A stretch of 64,000 nucleotides of DNA from Hydnum rufescens UP504 (taxonomy: Eukaryota > Basidiomycota > Agaricomycetes > Cantharellales > Hydnaceae). The notes beneath the pieces are model-generated. The model was not told where the DNA came from, did not search any database, and saw nothing but the letters and a program-made list of their open reading frames with translations. This document shows positions 10,726 to 21,618 of the stretch, piece after piece; the first letter of the stretch is position 1, and each line of letters opens with the position of its first letter. The translations under genes and the position numbers were made by a program. The stretch is from the NCBI GenBank assembly GCA_014904985.1, contig MU128943.1:3978-67977 (forward strand), read 5' to 3'.

Positions 10726-11692
10726 TTGTGGACCCCTCACAATTGTGAGGAGAGTGTGGAGATAGAATCAATCTCCTGCAGATGGGAATGCACCATACAT
10801 GTGACCAATTGCAAAGCCCCTCTCTTGTGGCTTCCAGACCTTTCTTGCCCAGACAAAATGCTGAGGAAACTCCTGATATGTGAGAGCTCATTGTAAGCAG
10901 GAGAAAATGGGGGAATCTTGCCACAGTCCATGATATTGTTGAGATGTGATGGGTATTGCATTTGATATTCCATTTCCCTGATTGACACATTTGTTATTTG
11001 CCCTATTCCATATTTGGTTAGCACCATTTATGGCATCCAGTGATCTCAGGCCGGTATAGAAGAAGGATTGGGAGCTCTGATGACTGTCAAATCAAACTCT
11101 GGTTCAGCCAGTGTGTAGATGGGAGACTGTATTTCTGTTTTTATTCAATGGGCTGGTTTGCTCTGATGGTTGATCACTCTCTAACAAGTTGTGTATGGTA
11201 TTCAGTGATGGTAAGGCAATGGTATGGACTAGCTATAGTCAATGATATATCGTGGGATGCTTGTGAAAGGCTTATACGTGTTGTATTGAACTGTTTACTG
11301 CTATTTGTGTGTACCTATTTGTGTCCTCCTGGTCAAAATGCAGATTCTAAAGAGGGTACTAGACTAGTTTAAGCTTGATTCAGTGTGTCAATGTGTTTCT
11401 TTCTTCTTCTGACTTGACTTTATTATTACTCACCTTTCCTTGGATGTCCAGCAACTCTAACCTTAGGTCCTGCAACTATCCTTGGCTTAGTATTTCGTGT
11501 AGAGGGCTTCCAGTGACTTAGTCTTAACAACCTTGTATATGACTTAGCTCCAGATGGCTTTCAGATCAGTACTCTTTTCAGATGTAAGCAGATTTGTAGA
11601 CAGTAGTATATTCCAGTAGTGAGAAGATGGGGGGATACAGGAAAATCTACCAGCTTTTATACCTTTCTGAAGGTGGCTGTGTTTAAAGAATA

Positions 11693-11883
11693 TGACTCAT
11701 TCCTAGGTGAGTCATATGTGAGAACAATAGGGTTGTCAAGGAGGGTGAGTCATTCATAAGGTGGTTGCATGATAGGTGAGTCATTCATAAAGTGGTTGCA
11801 AGGAAGGTGAGTCATTCATAAACAGAACAAAAGGGTTGCTAAGGTGTTATCTTTCATAAAGTGGTTGCAAGGAAGGTGAGTCA
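11693..11883. promoter_or_regulatory. six TGAGTCA/TGACTCA motifs in element E-1
   Basis: Exact seven-base motifs lie at 11693, 11708, 11746, 11777, 11808 and 11877. They fall inside a local tandem duplication (GGTGAGTCATTCATAA...GTGGTTGCAAGGAA). TGASTCA is the core site of Gcn4/AP-1-type bZIP factors. The diverged copy E-2 keeps three (28448, 28459, 28518). Function is inferred only. Confidence 0.45.
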
Positions 11884-12013
11884 TTCATAAACAGAACAAA
11901 AGGGTAGTCAAGGAGGTGTTATCTTTCTTATCTGTGAGGTTCTAGAAGTTATTTGTGGCAATGGGAGATGAAATAAGAGGATATTTCTGAGTTCTTGGAG
12001 ATTAATTTGTTTG

Positions 12014-12084
12014 TAGTCCAGTGGTTAAGATGTTTTTGTTGCTGGTTGATAATGGGGATGAGTGCATGGGATGGGATTCGATGC
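12014..12084 (+). other. tRNA-like box A / box B pair inside element E-1
   Basis: TAGTCCAGTGGTTAAG (12014-12029) fits the Pol III box A. GGGATTCGATGC (12073-12084) resembles box B, 59 bp downstream, which is a tRNA-like spacing. Both are kept in E-2 (28729 and 28787). The sequence between does not fold into an obvious tRNA, so a tRNA-derived promoter or relic is more likely than a tRNA gene. Confidence 0.35.
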
Positions 12085-14303
12085 AGAAACAACAGTTTGC
12101 ATCCATAATAGATGTTCTTGGTATCATTAGATGCGGATTTTCAACAGCTTTCTGGGCACGGTGGTTCTGAGCAGATCCGGTGTAAACTGACAGAGAAATT
12201 TGTTTTTTACTGATGGGTGTTGATTCTGATAGTAATATCATTCTGCAGAGTTCAGTTTTGATCTGTTATTCGCGTGCTCAGTACCGTTGGATGCATATTT
12301 TTTATATCTTTCCAGGTGTGGTTGTTCCGAAGGGATTGGATGCAAACTGACAGAGAAATTCATTTTTTTACTGAAAATTCCGGATTTTGATAGTAAAATT
12401 GGCCTGGAGAGTGAAGTTTTGGTCCATTCAACTTGTGTTTGGTACCGTTCAAAAGGTGTGAATCATAGCTTTCTAAGAGTTATATGGGCATACCTCTCCA
12501 ATAAAAACTGATGGAGAAATCGAATGAACTCTGTTTTCATGCATAGCTGTAATTAATTTCGTAATAGGTCACATGATTATTCCAATGGCTGGGATCAATG
12601 GATATTTGCATTTTCTGATACTGGATGTTTTTATCTTCCACACCGGATGCCCTATATATACCAGGGAGTTCTGGAGGATGTCCCTCAGTTTGACTCCTCT
12701 GAACTCCAGGTATATTCCTTTTCCTTTCACTCATGTATATATCATTGTTCTCAGTTTGACTCCTCCGAACTCCAGATATCACCCTTTGTGTGATTCCGCT
12801 GTAGACCTTTCTCAGATATGGAATTGAGAACAAAGAATAGGGGCCACCAAAATAATCCGAATGTTCAGGTCCGAGTGTAGGAGGGTCTTTAGGATAGAAG
12901 ATAATCCACTGTCAGCAGTAGTTGCTCAAGCAGATCAATAAAGGGGAAATTATGCCACAAATACCACACTCCAAGGTCCTAGTCTTGTGGCCTTAGACAA
13001 AGTGTAGTAGTAGCAATGTCCTCAGATGGAATTCACCCAGAAATCCAGCAGCAATACTTCAGTGCTTCAGACTGGGGAGGGGGAAGACAATGGAATTTTC
13101 AACACAATTCGCTTGATATACAACCTGGCTATGAGATCAAATATCTGACAGAAGCAGGGGGATAGGAGAAATATGTAGAAAAAGGAATCAAGTGAAAAGC
13201 TTCAAAATTGACAGAGATATTCAATTTACAAGTCTGGGGATAGGATAGAGCATAAAATGACTATTTCTCCTTCCCTTTTGGACAGATTCCCTTGTGGAAT
13301 GGTGGAATGAGTCGTCCTGAATGTCCTATCCTTCAGATATAAGGCTGTTGGACAATATTCGATATTTGAAAATTGGAAGGGGGAATGATGTTCTCCTGAG
13401 ACAAGGGGGAAATTTGTATGTAGAACACTGAGTTCTTCTTTGTTCGTGACACCCTTCATACTGCTGGATGGGAATTTCTAATACCTTTCTAGGCACAGTT
13501 GGTTCATGAAAATCTGATCAAAACTGACGGAGAAATTTGAAAAATACACCTTCTAATTATGAATGAGCAGGTGAAATCATTCCAGAAGCCTCAGTTCTGA
13601 TCCAATGGACACGTAATCAGTATCATTTGATAGTTATTAATTACAGCTTTCAGGGCACCATATTTATGAGTCGATCGGATATGAATTGACTTCAAAAAGT
13701 GGAAAATACTCCTTAAGAGCATAGATTCCATAGTAAAATCATTCTGGAACATGCAATTTTAATTGGATCGACTCGTGCTCAGTATCGTTGGATAGGTGTA
13801 AATCATATCTTTCCGGTTGCCACTTTTTCAAGCCAATCCGATCAGAACTGACAGAGAAATTTGATGAATACTCCTTAAGAGTGCTGCATTTGCCCCTATT
13901 TGATTATGTAAATGTATCCATGCATAGGAATGAAGGCCTGGGTGTGTAATCTATCATATTACATAATCACCATTCATTAGAGTCCCCCTTCAGGCAACAA
14001 GATCTGTATGAGCAGATTGAAGGAGAATTCAAGACAATATACAGAAGGGCAAGTTGAATTGCTGGGTCCACCATATCATGGCTTATGGTAAGGCATAAAT
14101 GAATACAGTCCCTGTGGCCTGTTGAAGACCCTGGGAGATTGACTCGTGTACAAAGGAAATGAGCATTCCATTTACATCTTCTCAGGCATATGGAATTCAT
14201 GCTCATCCATGAACAGATGAAAGGATTGTTATTCAGATGACATATTGGTACATTTTTAATTCATTCATCAGAAAATTTGAGGCTGAAAGGGAACTCTATG
14301 TGG

Positions 14304-14593
14304 TGTTGAGATGTGATGGGTATCTCATTTGATATTTCTCTTCCCTGATTCACACATTTGTTATTTGCTCCTATTTCCCTTTTTTTGGTTAGCACCATGT
14401 ATGGCATCTGGTGATCTCAGACTGGATGCCCCTTATATACCTTGGAGCTCTGGAGGCAGTCCCTTAGTTTGACTCCTCTGAACTCCAGGTATGTCTCTTT
14501 TCTTGTCACTCATGTAGATATCTTCATTCCTAGTTTGACTCCTCCGAACTCCAGATATCACCCTTCATGTGATTCCGCTGTAGACCTTTCTCA
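14304..14593 (+). repeat. 5' LTR of copia A-2
   Basis: A 290-bp TG...CA repeat. Compared with the 3' LTR it carries, for example, GTGATGGG for GTGACGGG and CTCAGACTGG for CTCGGACCGG, all losses of CG. The primer-binding site GGTTATGGGCCCA follows at 14594. Confidence 0.92.
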
Positions 14594-14639
14594 GGTTATG
14601 GGCCCATCCCTCTAGCCATACCAATACTGTCTTCAGTGC

Positions 14640-16020
14640 TGTTGGAGGGATAAATCCCTACACCATAGAATCCTCATCCTCAGCCCATTTTCCCTACGAA
14701 CGAATCAATTATATGTCACTGCGCTCATTTAATTATATCACCATTCGTTTATTCATGAAATCAATTGGATTCCTACCCTTTCCAACCCATAATATCGCCT
14801 CATTCCTTTACCATGTCCACCAGTCAATTTATTGACTATCCGTCGGACTTCAACAGTCCTCATCAAAAAGGGGCAGTTTATGCCCTACTTCAAGTCCATT
14901 TTCTTTGGACAAGGCAATTCAACTTGCCATCTTTCTTCAAGACTGGGTGACTTGCTTGCTCTTCCAAGTCATCCTATTGCCTTAAGGGCGACAGATTGTG
15001 ATTATGTAATGACGCGGACTGGGCCTAGTTCCAATTCTGGACTCGCGGATTCATCACATGATCCAGATAGGGGCTGCACTACTCTGAAGGAGTATTTTTC
15101 GAATTTCTCCGTCAGTTCTGATTGGATTGACTTGAAACAACTGCGCCCAGAAAGATACGAATCGTACTTATCGAACGGTACCAAACACAAAACGAACGGA
15201 TCAAAAATGCGGTCCCTGTAACAATATCTTGCCATGATTCATACTCTGAAGGAGTATTTTTCGAATTTCTCTGTCAGTTTTGATTGGATCGACTCGAAAC
15301 GACCATGCCCTGAAAGCTGTTGAAAATTCACATCGAACGGTACCAAGGGCAAAACCAGCGGACGTGAACTCCATTTTTCACAAGACAACTCCCTCCCCAT
15401 GACTCCCCCTTTGCTCCACCATACAAAATAGCGAATTACTTCCGGCCCTCTTATTTCCGATGGAGAAGACCCTCAGGGCGACCTATTCCACTTTTCCTTA
15501 AGGGAACTTGTCCAGGTTTGAAGGAGGAATAGCATGTAATGTGTCAATCTCCCCTTTTATCTTGAAATTGGAATATCTCCATCAGTTTTGAAGATTTTAA
15601 CTTTATTTCTTTTTCTCTGTGTGTCCCTTATGTCCGACTTTTCCACTTTCTATTGAGTCGAAGTCTGGATTGTATATTAGGTGCAGCTAGCACACAAATT
15701 CAGTAGTTCTCCCCCTCCCTCCAGTTTGAAGCTCCTTGAACAGCTGCTGGTCCCTGGGTGATTTCTCACTACAAAAAGCGAATTCTAACTACACTTTGAC
15801 TAAGGTCTCAAGAAGAGATTCTTAGGGTGTGGTAATTTGACTGAAAGACACATTCTCACTTAATTGCTTGGGCTTTGTTGGCTCACTGCAATTTCCCCTG
15901 TTCAAAAGACCTTCCCCCACTCGGACCTGAACATCCGGATTAGATCTGTGATCCCCTCATTCGTCCCCGGCTCAACATCGTGGACAGTAGTTGGATTGGT
16001 TGTTAACCTTCCTGCTTACA
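14640..16020 (+). mobile_element. non-coding element B-1 (1381 bp), 4-bp duplication GCGC
   Basis: It runs TGTTGGAGGGATAAATCC...CTGCTTACA and is flanked by GTGC (14636-14639) and GCGC (16021-16024). The empty site in copia A-1 reads CAGCGCTTACC, so the target was GCGC and the left copy lost one CG. There is no open frame of note. Two modules of about 160 bp (ACTCTGAAGGAGTATTTTTC to GGTACCAA) are tandemly repeated in its middle. It is either a solo LTR or a non-autonomous element. Confidence 0.75.
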
Positions 16021-18649
16021 GCGCTTACCTCTCTCTCTATCTGTTGAGTTCACTTCACTCTCCAACCACTCATATTCTCACACCTCCACCTCCTCCCAAT
16101 GTCTTCTGATTCTCAGAAATTCTCATTTCCTCCCCTCAACAATACCAACTATCATCAATGGGCGGAATCAATGGAGGCCTACCTTCGCACCATTGGTGCC
16201 TGGAGACAAATGCAGCCATCCTACACCTCCCCTCACGATGGAAAAGAGCTTGATGACTACCTTGACAAGCTTGAAGCTGCAGCCGGTGCCATCCTCCTTG
16301 CTTGTGAGCCCAAGCAACATGGAATCATTATCCCCCACAAAGGGGACCCTCAGAAGATGTGGGATGCTCTTCGCTCCCATCATGAGACCAAATCTGCTGG
16401 TTCTCGCTTCCTTGCCTATTCCACCCTCCTCTCCATCCGCATGGCTCCTGATGAGTCTGTGCAAAACTTCTCTGGTTGAGTCAATGATGCCCTCCATGCT
16501 GTCAAGGATCTCCACCCAGAAACCTTCACCATGGACTCCTTTGATGAGGAACTGGCCACTATGGCCCTCCTTCGGGGTGCCTCTGATACCTATCAAGAGC
16601 TCACCACTGCTCTCCTGGCCCAGGACACTCTCACCAAGGCCAAGGTGACCAATGCCTTCAAAAATGAAGAGCTCCTTTGTGCTGCCACCCATGACTCCAC
16701 TTCCTCCTCCACATCCTCTGCCCTCAAAGTCACCACTCCTCCACCACCTCCCACATCATCATCGCCTAAATGTGATTTCTGTGGGGGCAAAGGCCATGTC
16801 CAGAACGATTGCAATCGTTTCAAGGCTGCCAAGGGAAAGGCTCATGAGGAATGTTCCTCTTGTCACAAGCCCAAAACAGCCAACTCCAATGTGGCCAAGG
16901 CAGAGGACACCCCCACTGAGTTTGCTGGAAGTGCAAGTCGTCAATCTCCCTCCTCCTCTCCAGCCTCTGACTCTTGGAATGCAGACACAGGGGCCACATC
17001 TCATATGACACCACACTGTCACTGGTTTGTGTCATATTCCCCCTGCAATATCCCCATTTGTCTTGCAAACAATGAGGTCATTAGGGCTGCTGGAGTTGGT
17101 ACTGTGGAGTTTAGGCCTGTGAAGGATGGATATCCCCTTCAATCTGTTCTGTTTAGTTGAGTACTCCATGTTCCCTCCCTTGCAAACAATTTATTGTCTG
17201 TCCTCACTCTCACTTGGCACCATGGCTTTACTGTCACCATCCACCAAGGGCACTTGGATTTTAAACATGGTCCACCCTTGTCTTCACAGCCACTATCCAA
17301 AAGGACAATGTGGCCTACCTGGATGGAAGCACTGTCTCCCAGGAGAGTGCCTACTCTGTCAAAGTGGCTAAGGACTTGGAACTCTGGCATTGTTGTCTAG
17401 GCCACATTGGCCATGACAGGCTAAATCAACTTGTTGGGAAGGATCTTGTCACTGGCCTTAAAATTGACAACTCTGCTCCTTTCCCCCCTACCTGTGAGGC
17501 ATGCATCCTGGGAAAGCAGCACAGAGACCCCTTCCCAAAAGTGGCCACCTCCCGTCGTTCCAAACCCCTTGAACTTGTCCACTCTGATCTTCATGGTCCT
17601 ACCCCTGTTCGAACCTCCTCTGGATACTGGTATTGGGTCACCTTCATTGATGATGCCACTCGTTATCGCTTTGTCTACTTGTTGAAGACTAAGGACAAGA
17701 CATTTGCTGCATTCAAACAATTCAAGGCCCTTGCTGAGAACCAAACTGGAAGGACCATCAAGGCTTTTAGAGATGACAAGGGTGGGGAGTATATGTCCAA
17801 GCAGTGGGAGGCATTCATGCAGGAACATGGTATAGCCCGTCAGCATACCACTAGGGCCACCCCTCAGCAGAATGGAGTAGCAGAGATCACTAACAGGATC
17901 CTAGAGAATGGAATCACCTCCATGCTCACTGCTGCCCATCTCCCTGCTTCCTTCTGGGGTGAAGCCCTGTCCACCTTCCTCCATGTTCTGAATCAATCCC
18001 CCACATCTGCCCTTCCTGGGAAGACTCCCTATGAAGCCTGGCATGGGAAGAAACCTTCTGTGGATCATCTTCAGGTATTTGGATGTCAAGCCTATGTGCA
18101 TGTCCAAAAGGACCAAAGGAAAGGGTTTGCACCCAAGTCCATGAAATGCATCTTTCTTGGCTACCCACCTGACTACAAGGGCTGGAGGTGCTACAACCCT
18201 ACCACCAAGGGTATCATCATCAGTCAGGATATTATTTTTCAATGAGAGTCTACTCCCTGGGACTTCCCTCACATCAGAGAACCCCCAGTACAGACCCCTG
18301 TTCATCCCCCCTGATATCCCCCCTGGTTCAGTGGGAGTATCTGCCCCTGATACCCCTGAGGCTCCCCCTCCCCCAGGATCTCCACCCCACCCTGATGATC
18401 CTGAGGATCCCCCCCAGTCACCTGGACCACCCCCTGCTCCTCAGAATCCTGTTCCCCCTCCTGTGTTGGCACCCCCTCCTGATCTCCCTCTTCGTCGGTC
18501 AACTAGGGCTCATGCCCCTCCTGGTGAGTGGTGGAAGGTGGACATGTCCAGACTGCACCCCTCTACCCCTGAACCAGAGAACGGCAATGCACCAGAAGGG
18601 GCAGAACATGCGGAGGAACATGAGGCTGGTGAATTACATAATTTGCTTC

Positions 18650-18925
18650 CAGTGCAGTCACATGCACCCTCACTGGGGGCACTTTCGTACACTTTGCTTC
18701 CAGCCCAGTCATGTGCACCCTCACTGGGGGCACATTCGTGCACTTTGCTTCCGGCCCAGTCATGTGCACCCTCACTGGGGGCACATTTGTGCACTTTGCT
18801 TCCGGCCCAGTCACATGCACCCTCACTGAGGGCACTTTGCCCACTTTGCTTCTGGCCCAGTCACATGCACCCTCATTGGGGGCACTTTGCACAATTTGCT
18901 TCCAGCACAGTCACATGTTCCCCCC
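18650..18925 (+). repeat. 51-bp (17-codon) tandem repeat between integrase and RT (A-2)
   Basis: About five units keep the reading frame and encode variants of QSCAPSLGAHSCTLLPA. The unit length of 51 bp is a multiple of three, and A-1 has the array at the same place, so it is a feature of the family. It follows a long Pro-rich linker. Confidence 0.8.
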
Positions 18926-20182
18926 CTGGGGGGACTTTCCCATCACCTCCAACTTGAAAACCTCAATTCATCCCAAAGGGCCCTCAGCACTGAGGAGATG
19001 GTTGAGTATGCCTTCCTTTCAGGTGCAATTGAACCTCGTTCATACAAGGAGGCCATCAAGTCTGATGACTCTCACAAATGGTTGGAGGCTGCCCAAGTTG
19101 AGTACAAGGCCATCATGGACAACAACACCTGGGACCTTGTCCCACTTCCACAAGGTCGAAAAGCAGTTGGTTCTCGTTGGGTCTTCAAAATCAAGGAGAA
19201 TCCAGATGGCTCCATTGAGAGGTACAAGGCTCGTCTTGTTGCTCAGGGCTTCTCCCAAAAACCCCACCTTGACTACACAGAAACCTTTGCTCCTGTTGCC
19301 AAATTTGCCTCCCTTCATGCCATTCTTGCCATTGCTGCCATTGAAGACATGGACATTGACCACATGGATGTCTCCTCTGCCTTCCTAAATGGTGATCTTG
19401 AGGAGGAAATCTACATGGCCCAACCAGAGGGGTTCATTCCAAAGGGGAAGGAAGACCTTGTCTGTTGTCTCAAGAAACCACTCTATGGTCTGAAGCAAAG
19501 CCCTCAACAGTGGTACAAGAAACTCAATGAACTCTTCATGGAGCTGGGCTTCAAGAGGATCCAATCTGACCACTCTCTCTTTGTGTGGGCTCAGAACAAG
19601 ATCAAAATCATCATTCCAGTTTATGTGGATGATCTCACCATTGCTTGCAATGACCAGGCCACACAACTCCATGTCAAGGCTGAGCTCCAGAAACACTTCA
19701 AGATGAGGGACCTGGGCAATCTCTCTTATCTCATTGGTGTTCAAATCACTCAAGACCGCCCTAATCACAAAATGTTCCTTTCCCAACACAAACACATCCA
19801 TGACATCCTGGAATGTTTCCACCAGTCCAATGCTCACCCTGTCTCCACTCCTCTTGATCCCAACATCCACCTCTCCAAAGATATGTCTCCCAAGACTCCT
19901 GAGGAGGTTGAATACATGAAACGAGTCCCCTACCTCAGTGCTGTGGGAAGCCTCATGTACCTTGCAGTTGGCACTTGTCCAGACATTGCCTATGCAGTGG
20001 GAGTACTGAGCAGGTTCAACTCATGTGCAGGACCCCAACACTGGAGAGCTGTCCAAAGAGTTTTCCAATACCTTTGTGGCACCTCAGATCTTGCCTTGGA
20101 ATATGGTCCTTCTTCCTTTGGGGCTCAGCTCACTGGGTACTCAGATGCAGACCATGGTGGGGATGTGGACAGCGGGCATTCT

Positions 20183-20841
20183 TGTCAGGGTTCACCCCCA
20201 ACTCCGGTCTACTCCGGTCAACTCCGGTCCTCGTCCGCCCACCTCCAGTCCAGTTCTCCACTTATTTCCCTTGCCCAAGTCCACTTTGCTTCTGGCTTGA
20301 TTCCGGTTTGACTCCGGTCCAACCCTATCTTGGTTTCATTTCCTTTTCATTTCCCTTTCATTTCCCATTGCTTCCGGTTCACCCCCTGGCTGAGTTCCTG
20401 TTCCTGTTCCTGTTCCTGTCCCCCTTGTAACCACCTCCAGTTTAGCGATCACTCCCCCGTAGTATAGTCATCATGTATAAGTAGTCCGAGAGCGAAGTCC
20501 AGAGACCCCAGCTTTGGTCTCTCAGGATTTCCGCTGTTACTCTGGACTACAGGTCAGCCTTCATGTATCCCGTATTCGTATTACATAATCTCAGGATTTC
20601 CGCTGTTACTCCGGACTACAGGTCTGAGTATTTTCCAGTTGACTCCGCGAGCTTAAGGACCGCTGTGCTCATTTCCGCCTAGTCCCTTCCGGGCTGCTGG
20701 ATTGCCTCTCCGTCCCCTCCTATCTTCATTATCTCATTCCTGCCTGGATTCTCTCGGACTTAGCCAGACTTACACCGGACTTAGCCGGAATTATCTGTGT
20801 TTATATTTGTTTGGTGCTCTCGTCGCAGCGTGGCCCTGACA
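20183..20841 (+). mobile_element. solo LTR C (659 bp), 5-bp duplication GTTCT
   Basis: It starts TGTCAGGG and ends CCCTGACA, a perfect 8-bp inverted terminus. It is flanked by ATTCT (20178) and GTTCT (20842); the empty site in A-1 reads GCGTTCTACAAATGG. It interrupts RNase H of copia A-2. A truncated, older relative lies at 7566-7768. Confidence 0.88.
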
Positions 20842-21277
20842 GTTCTACAAATGGCTATGCCTTTTTCATTGGGTCCAGCTGTGTTAATTGGAGCAGCAAA
20901 AGGCAAACAGTGGTTGCCCAGTCAACTACAGAGGCTGAATACATTGCCTCAAACCATGCAGGAGCTGAGGCCATCTGGCTGAGGCAATTCCTCCAAGAGC
21001 TGGGTTACCCCCCAACTGGGCCAACAACCATCTATGCTGACACCCAATCTGCAATTGCTGTTGCTAGAAATCCAGAACACCATGGACGAATGAAACACCT
21101 TCTCCTGTCCTATCACTGGATTCATGACCAAGTGGAGCTGGGGACTATTCAACTTGAATATGTTCCTACTACAGAGATGACAGCAGACATCTTCACAAAG
21201 GGCTTAGTTCGAGTGAAGCATGAGGAATGCTGCAAGAGATTGGGGTTGGTTAGGCTAGGAGGCAAATAAAGTGGGAG

Positions 21278-21567
21278 TGTTGAGATGTGACGGGTATCTC
21301 ATTTGATATTTCTCTTCCCTGATTCACACATTTGTTATTTGCTCCTATTTCCCTTTTTTTGGTTAGCACCATGTATGGCATCTGGTGATCTCGGACCGGA
21401 TGCCCCTTATATACCTTGGAGCTCTGGAGGCAGTCCCTTAGTTTGACTCCTCCGAACTCCAGGTATGTCTCTTTTCTTGTCACTCATGTAGATATCTTCA
21501 TTCCTAGTTTGACTCCTCTGAACTCCAGATATCACCCTTCATGTGATTCCGCTGTAGACCTTTCTCA
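21278..21567 (+). repeat. 3' LTR of copia A-2
   Basis: A 290-bp partner of 14304-14593, preceded by AAGTGGGAG and followed by the TGTGG target duplication. Confidence 0.92.
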
Positions 21568-21618
21568 TGTGGTAGGGATTTTTCCCTCCAACATCATGCT
21601 CCTGGAACATTGTTTTGG

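Larger units (their letters stand above)
11055..12642 (-). mobile_element. non-coding element E-1 (1588 bp), 4-bp duplication CCGG
   Basis: On the plus strand the element runs TATAGAAGAAGG...ATCTTCCACA and is flanked by CCGG on both sides. The minus strand starts TGTGGAAGATAAAAAC, resembling the start of element B (TGTTGGAGGGATAAAT). A second copy (27766-30714) has the same ends and, after removing a nested insertion, almost the same length (1590 bp). No coding frame is present. The 3' half holds degenerate modules of about 160 bp (GTACCGTTGGATG...CTTTCCAGG...AACTGACAGAGAAATT) that are also repeated in element B. It could be a solo LTR or a non-autonomous DNA transposon. Confidence 0.7.
10935..12814 (+). 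repeat. copia family A' LTR interrupted by element E-1
   Basis: The left part (10935-11054) starts TGTTGAGATGTGATGGG and runs to CTCAGGCCGG. The right part (12643-12814) resumes at CCGGATGCCC and ends CTTTCTCA. The duplicated CCGG on both sides of the insert shows the two parts were one solo LTR. No polypurine tract or primer site flanks it. Confidence 0.8.
16099..21269 (+). pseudogene. gag-pol of copia A-2, decayed
   Basis: Same domain order as A-1, starting MSSDSQKFSF at 16099 and ending TAA 21267. It carries stop codons where A-1 has arginine codons (16477 and 17158, CGA to TGA) and many Arg-to-Gln, His or Cys changes, consistent with CpG transitions. There are also frameshifts at about 17270 and 18240. 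RNase H is split by solo LTR C (20183-20841). The RT core YVDDLTIACND is intact at about 19625. It is not expected to be autonomous. Confidence 0.88.
14304..21567 (+). mobile_element. copia LTR retrotransposon A-2, 5-bp duplication TGTGG
   Basis: This 7264-bp insertion has 290-bp LTRs (14304-14593 and 21278-21567), a primer-binding site at 14594 and a polypurine tract before 21278. TGTGG precedes (14299-14303) and follows (21568-21572) the element. The two LTRs differ at about five positions, all CG versus TG or CA. Two later insertions interrupt it: element B-1 in the leader and solo LTR C in RNase H. Confidence 0.92.
12815..21593 (-). mobile_element. element B-2 (inverted), split by copia A-2
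   Basis: The two parts are 12815-14303 and 21568-21593; between them lies copia A-2 with its TGTGG duplication. The minus strand starts TGTTGGAGGGAAAAATCCC. The far end is truncated against LTR A' at 12815. The sequence beyond its start is TCAT, compatible with a deaminated TCGT target. The element is non-coding and contains the GTATC/GTACC-GTTGGAT modules shared with element E. Confidence 0.7.
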
